NCBI RefSeq assembly: GCF_958450345.1
Contig: NC_088784.1
Coordinates: 73,495,747 to 73,559,746 of the forward strand
Reading direction: 5' to 3'
Length of the DNA: 64,000 bases
Source of the DNA: Calliphora vicina
Taxonomy: Eukaryota > Arthropoda > Insecta > Diptera > Calliphoridae
Made by a program: the position numbers and the translations under genes
Part shown: in pieces, positions 59,418-64,000 of the stretch
How positions within the stretch are numbered: position 1 is the stretch's first letter
Layout: each line of letters starts with the position of its first letter
The notes under the pieces: generated by a model
The model's input: only the letters and a program-made list of their open reading frames with translations
What the model was told of the DNA's origin: nothing
Databases searched by the model: none

Positions 59418-60662
59418 TTTATACCCTTCACCTTCGTGAGAAGGGTATATATTAGGGTGAAAAGCTCACATTTCGAATATCGAAAAAACCAGGTTTATCT
59501 CCTCGAATGGCCGGTGTGTTTCTAAAAGTGTGTTTTTAAAAAAATATTCAAAATAAAAAAAAAAATTAAAACAAATACTCCAACTATTTTAGAAGACTTT
59601 TTGTATTTAGAAAATCTCACAAGTGATCTGGAAAGCCTGAAAACTTACTCAAAGAGATTATTTTACCTTCATAAGGTCTTCAAAAAATTCAAATTCAATT
59701 TTAATTTCAAAATGGGTAACATTTTAACCGAAGACCTTATGAAAGATAGGAAAAACAGTAGTTCAGCAAGTATGATGAAAAGAGACAGATATATATTAGA
59801 GCTACCAAAGATATATTGTAGTGCTACCAAAGCTCTGAAAAAATGTAAATTGTACGTAAGAAAAATGTCGAAGAATCGATCACCGTAGTATATATAAGTA
59901 TAAGTATATATATTATTCCGTTTGTAATTTCCACAATATAATTTTCCCACCCTATAAAGAATATGTATATATTCTGGATCCTTATAGATAGCGGATACGA
60001 TTAAGACATGTCCGTCTGTATGTCTGTTGAAATCAATTTTCTGAAGACCAAAGATATCTTCGGGATCGAAATCTTCAATAATTCTGTCAGGCATGCTTTC
60101 GAGAAGTTTCCTATTTAAAATCAGCAGAATCGGTCCACAAATGGCTGAGATATAAGGAAAAAAACAGGACAACTTCGATTTTTGACCTATATCTGGATTA
60201 CTAAGTCATTAATATATAAAATCGGTTTACAAATGGCTGAGATATGTGGAAAAAACCGGGACAACCTCGATTTTTGACCTATATCTGGATTACTATGTCA
60301 TTAATATAGACAATATGGATATCTAATGATAAATATTTCAAAGACCTTTGTAACGACATATACAAGACAATAGTAAGTTGGACCTACAATGGGTGAAAAT
60401 CGGAAAAAATATTTGTTAACCCGATTTTTTTCACCAAAAAAAAAATTTAAAAAACCAAAAAATATTTTTTAAAATATAAAATTTAAAAAAATTTTAAAAT
60501 TTAAAAAATTAAAAAAAAAATTTTCCAAAAAATTAAAAAACAACTTTGAAAAAAAAATAAATTTTGTTTACCTAAAAATATTTAGAATTTTTATTTTGAA
60601 GTATAATTTGGTGAAGGGTATATAAGATTTGGCTCAGCCGAATATAGCTCTCTTACTTGTTT
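59418..60662 (+). repeat. INE/DINE-like repeat, family A, copy 8, with insert and internal duplication
   Basis: Both family termini are present (hairpin at 59418; CTCTTACTTGTTT at 60662). Between GGGTATATA and ATTCCGTTTG about 450 foreign bases are inserted (about 59454-59890). Near 60184-60302 the block TTTTTGACCTATATCTGG with ATGGCTGAGATATG is duplicated in tandem. Confidence 0.8.
59454..59890 (+). mobile_element. Insert in family A repeat with a 95-codon frame
   Basis: The ends TAGGGTGA and TCACCGTA are nearly inverted copies, suggesting a small Tc1/mariner-type element with TA target. A frame open from 59601 to 59888 (SDLESLKTYSKRLFYLHKVF, MKDRKNSSSASMMKR, LPKIYCSATKALKKCK) has no AUG before 59712 and no domain I recognise. 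It may be chance or a degraded transposase end. Confidence 0.4.
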
Positions 60663-61411
60663 ATATTAATTTTAGATTCGTTTATACTCGTAATGAGGCA
60701 GCCTATAGTTAAACTTCGCATTCAAAAAATAGCTGAAAAAAAGAATTCTTTATGTACTTTTGCTCTAATTTGTCAAATTCTTTATGTATATTTAAGATTT
60801 ACTTAAAGTATGTCTATCTGTCTTTAATAATACTCACTCATAAGTATTATTGTTATAAAATAATTTTAAACAGAAGAATATACATTTTCTAACTAATCTT
60901 TATTGTATTAAAATTTGCTCACTTTGTTCCTCATTCTTTTTTTTTCTATTTTTTTTTTTTTTTTGTTTGCCTCTACTGATAACATTTATAATATACAATA
61001 CACTCGTTCGGTATTTGTTATAATTTCCGTATAAAGTGGTTTCCTAGATTTCTATAATTTCTAGCTAATTTTACTTTCAAACGCCATCCAATACACAGAT
61101 AATGACAGAGTTTGGCTGTATGCTAATTTATACAATATTTTAAGACAAACTGTCTGTCGGTCTTTGGATTCACCAACGATATGTCATGAATAATTAAGGA
61201 AAACAAAAATGCAATTAATTTTTAATAATTTCATTAAATAAAGATTATTTATCTCTATCTAGTCTAGTCTCATATAACAATTTTAATTATTTTATAATTT
61301 AATTTGTCACATTGTATAAGCGTTTTTATTATTTTTATTCAAACTGATGCACGCGTAGAACATTGAACTTTTAGTTTTTTTTTTTTTTTTTTAATTTTAT
61401 TATTGTATATA
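60663..61411. other. AT-rich intergenic DNA, nothing recognised
   Basis: Poly-T runs and short imperfect repeats only. Confidence 0.45.
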
Positions 61412-62710
61412 AGGAGTGAGATCGAAAAATTCTTAACACACGTTTTTCATTACATTTTTTAACCCAAGTATTATTTGAATTTTTTTTTTGATCAAGTTAC
61501 CTTTGAAAAACATGTCAGTTATTATGTGTAATGTCAATTATATTAATTTTTTTGTTAATCTGATTAAAATGAGTGACCAGAAAAAAGTGCGTACTGAAAT
61601 TATTAAATATTTTCAACAAAACCCAACTTGGTCTTACAAAAAGTTGGCCAAGCATACAAAGGTCTGCCGTCAAACTGTTTCCAATGTTATTAAACAGTAC
61701 CGGGAGAACTTGTCAGTTGATAGAAAACCTGGTTCAGGTAGAAGGAATGGTCCACATGATGTTTCTAAAGCCAAAAAAATAGAACGCATTTTCAAAAGAG
61801 CTCCCAACACATCCGGTAGGAAAGCAGCCCGGTTAGCTCAGTGCTCGGACTATTTGGTACGAAAAGTTAAAGCTAATGCAGGTTTAAAAACATACAAGGC
61901 TCAAAAAGTTCCTGACAGGAACGCTACTAAAAATTTAGAGGCCAAAAACAGAGCACGGAAATTGAAGTCAAGTTTTATAAAAAAATATTCTTGCTGCATA
62001 ATGGATGACGAAACGTATGTTCTGGCAGATTTTTCGCAACTTCCAGGTCAAAAATTTTATGTTGCTGATGCTCGAGGGAATGTTGAAGAAAAGTTTAGGA
62101 CCCAAAAGCAGACAAAATTTCCCAGAAAGTTCTTGGTATGGCAAGCAATATGCAGTTGCGGCAAAAGAAGCCACTCATTTGTTACAACGGGCTCTATAAA
62201 TACCGAAATTTACATCAAGGAATGTTTACAAAAAAGGCTGCTTCCATTCATAAGACTTCATAATGTGTCCACTTATTTTTGGCCTGACTTGGCATCCTGT
62301 CACTATGGCAAACAAGCCCTTGAGTGGTACAAGAACAATAATGTGGTATTTGTACCAAGAGAGGCAAATCCTCCAAACTGCCCGGAGCTAAGGCCAGTGG
62401 AGAGATATTGGGCTCTTGTTAAAAGAGAATTGAAGAGTACAAAAAAGGTGTCCAAAAGTGTGGTAGATTTTAAACGGAGATGGACTACATGTTCGAGCAA
62501 AGTGACAGAAAGCACTATAAAAACGTTAATGGAAGGGTTTCCGAAAAAGGTTCAAAATTTCATCACTAGTGATTAAAACTATAAAAATAATTTTTTTTGT
62601 AAATTGTAATAATAATTTCAATCAAATAAAAAAAAAATTAAAGCTGTAAGTTTAGTGGTTTCTTTTTTATAAACATATATGTATGTTAAGAATTTTTCGA
62701 TCTCACTCCT
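61412..62710 (+). mobile_element. Complete DD37E Tc1-like transposon
   Basis: A 1299-base element. Ends AGGAGTGAGATCGAAAAATT and the following CTTAACA are matched perfectly in inverted orientation at the right end. TA flanks both ends (61410-61411 and 62711-62712). It has the size, single gene and layout of an autonomous Tc1/mariner-superfamily element. Confidence 0.93.
61569..62576 (+). CDS. DD37E Tc1-like transposase, apparently intact
   Basis: Encodes 335 residues from the ATG at 61569. The frame is open further upstream and an ATG at 61512 is possible, but the chosen start gives MSDQKKVRTEIIKYFQQNPT, the usual family start. An N-terminal helix-turn-helix (about 20-50) is followed by a GSGRRNG motif (about 55-61, GRPR-like), then the DDE nuclease: Asp147 (IMDDETYV), Asp240 (WPDLASCHY) and Glu278 (NCPELRPVERYW). 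The second and third catalytic residues are separated by 37 residues, as in insect ItmD37E-type elements. The enzyme cuts and reinserts its own element at TA sites. No internal stop or frameshift is seen, and an AATAAA lies near 62624. Confidence 0.93.
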   Translation: MSDQKKVRTEIIKYFQQNPTWSYKKLAKHTKVCRQTVSNVIKQYRENLSVDRKPGSGRRNGPHDVSKAKKIERIFKRAPNTSGRKAARLAQCSDYLVRKVKANAGLKTYKAQKVPDRNATKNLEAKNRARKLKSSFIKKYSCCIMDDETYVLADFSQLPGQKFYVADARGNVEEKFRTQKQTKFPRKFLVWQAICSCGKRSHSFVTTGSINTEIYIKECLQKRLLPFIRLHNVSTYFWPDLASCHYGKQALEWYKNNNVVFVPREANPPNCPELRPVERYWALVKRELKSTKKVSKSVVDFKRRWTTCSSKVTESTIKTLMEGFPKKVQNFITSD

Positions 62711-63205
62711 TAGTACTAATTTGACACTTTATAATTGTAAATTAGTTCAAGGATAATGTTTACAATAACGTCTCACATTATTTTAATCTAAAACAAAATA
62801 AATAGTTTTTAATTTATTAAACAAAACAAACAAATTCTAATCTTAAAAAAAAAACAATAATACATATTAAATACCGTATTTTATAACAAAATTGTAATAA
62901 AACTATATTGAACTATATTAAAAAAAAATAACAATCTGAAAGATCTGTCTTAAGTTATATAATTTCCCTCAATCATATTTGGAAAATTTTTTCAAAATTC
63001 ATCAATAACCCTTCGACTGCATAGGTAAATTTTTTAAATATGAGCAATTCCACGAGAATCGCTACCACGACTGAAAACACAAAAACCGTTGAAACTTTTT
63101 TTCAAGATGATTTGAATAGAAGATAATAATAAAATGTTACTTTGTGAAAGTATTTAGATCATATTACAACATTTTAAAGACAAAAATAATAGTTTAAACT
63201 GATTC
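62711..63205. other. AT-rich intergenic DNA, nothing recognised
   Basis: No coding frame, no inverted repeat noticed. Confidence 0.4.
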
Positions 63206-63890
63206 ACCCCTATCGGCAATAACATGTGAATCCCTCGAAGGGAAAATTGCTATCGTGAAATTCCCATGAACTTTTCATTCACAATAGTTAATTTTGTTCG
63301 TAACAGCTGTTTATTGTTTACAAAATTCCATCTAAAAATTTCAAAACAAGGGGATTTTTTCACGTGAACAAAGTTTATAAACGAAAAAAGGAAAAGGGAA
63401 AATCACCCCTATCATGAAAAACATGTGAAATGTATGTTCCCGTGAAATATCCATTTCCCTCGAAGGGAAAATTGCTATCGTGATATTCCTCTGAACTTTT
63501 CATTCACAATAGTTGCTTTTGTTCGTAACAGCTGTTTATTGTTTACAAAATTCCATCTTTCACGTGAACAAAGTTTATGAACGAAAAATGGGAAAAGGGA
63601 ACATATTTCATGTGAAATATTCACCCCTATCGTAAACAACATGTGAAATTTATGTTCCCATGAAATATCCATTTCCCTCGAAGGGAAAATTGCTATCGCG
63701 ATATTCCCCTGAACTTTTCATTCACAATAGTTGATTTTGTTCGTAACAGCTGTTTATTGTTTACAAAATTCCATCTAAAAATTTCCCATGTTGGGGATTT
63801 TTTTCACGTGAACAAAGTTTATGAACGAAAAATGGGAAAAGGGGACACATTTCATGTGAAATATTGATTCGCGATAGGGGTGATTATATT
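63206..63890. mobile_element. Family H MITE, tandem array of three units
   Basis: Units start CACCCCTATCG at about 63206, 63404 and 63625, and the last ends CGCGATAGGGGTG near 63882, so the outer ends are inverted repeats. Each unit carries CCTCGAAGGGAAAATTGCTA, CACAATAGTTGAT-type, GTAACAGCTGTTTATTGTTT, TTTCACGTGAACAAAGTTTA and TGAACGAAAAATGGGAAAA. Unit lengths are about 198, 221 and 261 bases. Confidence 0.8.
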
Positions 63891-64000
63891 TAATTTTTTT
63901 AATGTTTTAGGCTAAAATTGCGGTGAAAACTAGGCTCCCAATTAGCTTGTAGTATGAAATGAATTTGACTCTGATGGTTTTTTTTTTTGCTATTGTCAAA
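63891..64000. other. Window edge, nothing recognised
   Basis: About 110 bases with no feature. Confidence 0.4.

Noticed and set aside
61488..61568. Upstream extension of the DD37E transposase (from TTG 61488 or ATG 61512)
   Set aside because: The extra residues are hydrophobic and unlike transposase N-termini; the ATG at 61569 gives the normal family start.

Overview
This window reads as nuclear DNA of a higher fly (Diptera, Schizophora; most likely a calyptrate such as a blow fly or relative). The grounds are very high A+T content, genes with introns carrying GT/AG splice sites, a cysteine dioxygenase and a long-loop monocarboxylate transporter of insect type, and many copies of short interspersed repeats whose core (ending in a TACCCTTC/GAAGGGTA hairpin, with a 'GACCCTATAAAG' block and a 'CATGTCCGTCTG' block) resembles the Drosophila INE-1/DINE-1 repeats. 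There is no sign of bacterial genes, operons or CRISPR. The species call is inference.

Genes. (1) A complete cysteine dioxygenase (CDO1) lies on the + strand: two coding exons at 8945-9476 and 9551-9726, with a probable untranslated first exon near 3490-3658. (2) A complete SLC16-type monocarboxylate transporter (MCT) lies on the - strand from 31387 down to 19285. I rebuilt it from five exons (31387-29285, 24959-24850, 19980-19799, 19729-19489, 19417-19285) into one 922-residue frame. Exons 1 and 2 are separated by 4.3 kb and exons 2 and 3 by 4.9 kb of transposon-filled intron. (3) A 345-codon, low-complexity first coding exon (53530-52494, - strand) of an unrecognised gene; its later exons were not found. 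(4) An apparently intact DD37E Tc1-like transposase gene (61569-62576) inside an element with matching terminal inverted repeats and TA target duplications (61412-62710).

Region by region. 1-8926 is repeat-rich upstream and intron sequence of the dioxygenase. 9727-19284 is intergenic and contains a three-layer transposon nest (12068-14330) and a 0.9-kb inverted-repeat element carrying a hairpin (17112-18015). 19285-31387 is the transporter gene; its introns hold two non-LTR retrotransposon relics, a Tc1/mariner relic, an AACCGG-rich block, an LTR-like insertion and an RNase H relic. 31388-52490 is a transposon graveyard: Tc1, a mariner split by a hAT element, DD37E relics, a mariner split by a MITE, a minisatellite split by a Tc1 element, several MITEs and one INE-like repeat nested in another. 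54170-61400 holds further INE-like copies, a long degenerate minisatellite split by a foldback element, and MITE units; 62711-64000 ends with a tandem array of those units.

The genes do not form a pathway together. Cysteine dioxygenase acts in cytosolic sulfur amino-acid catabolism, and the MCT is a plasma-membrane carrier. The most striking feature of the window is layered, datable transposon nesting with exact target-site duplications. In one case (42599-42780), removing the insert plus one target copy restores the reading frame of the host transposon.
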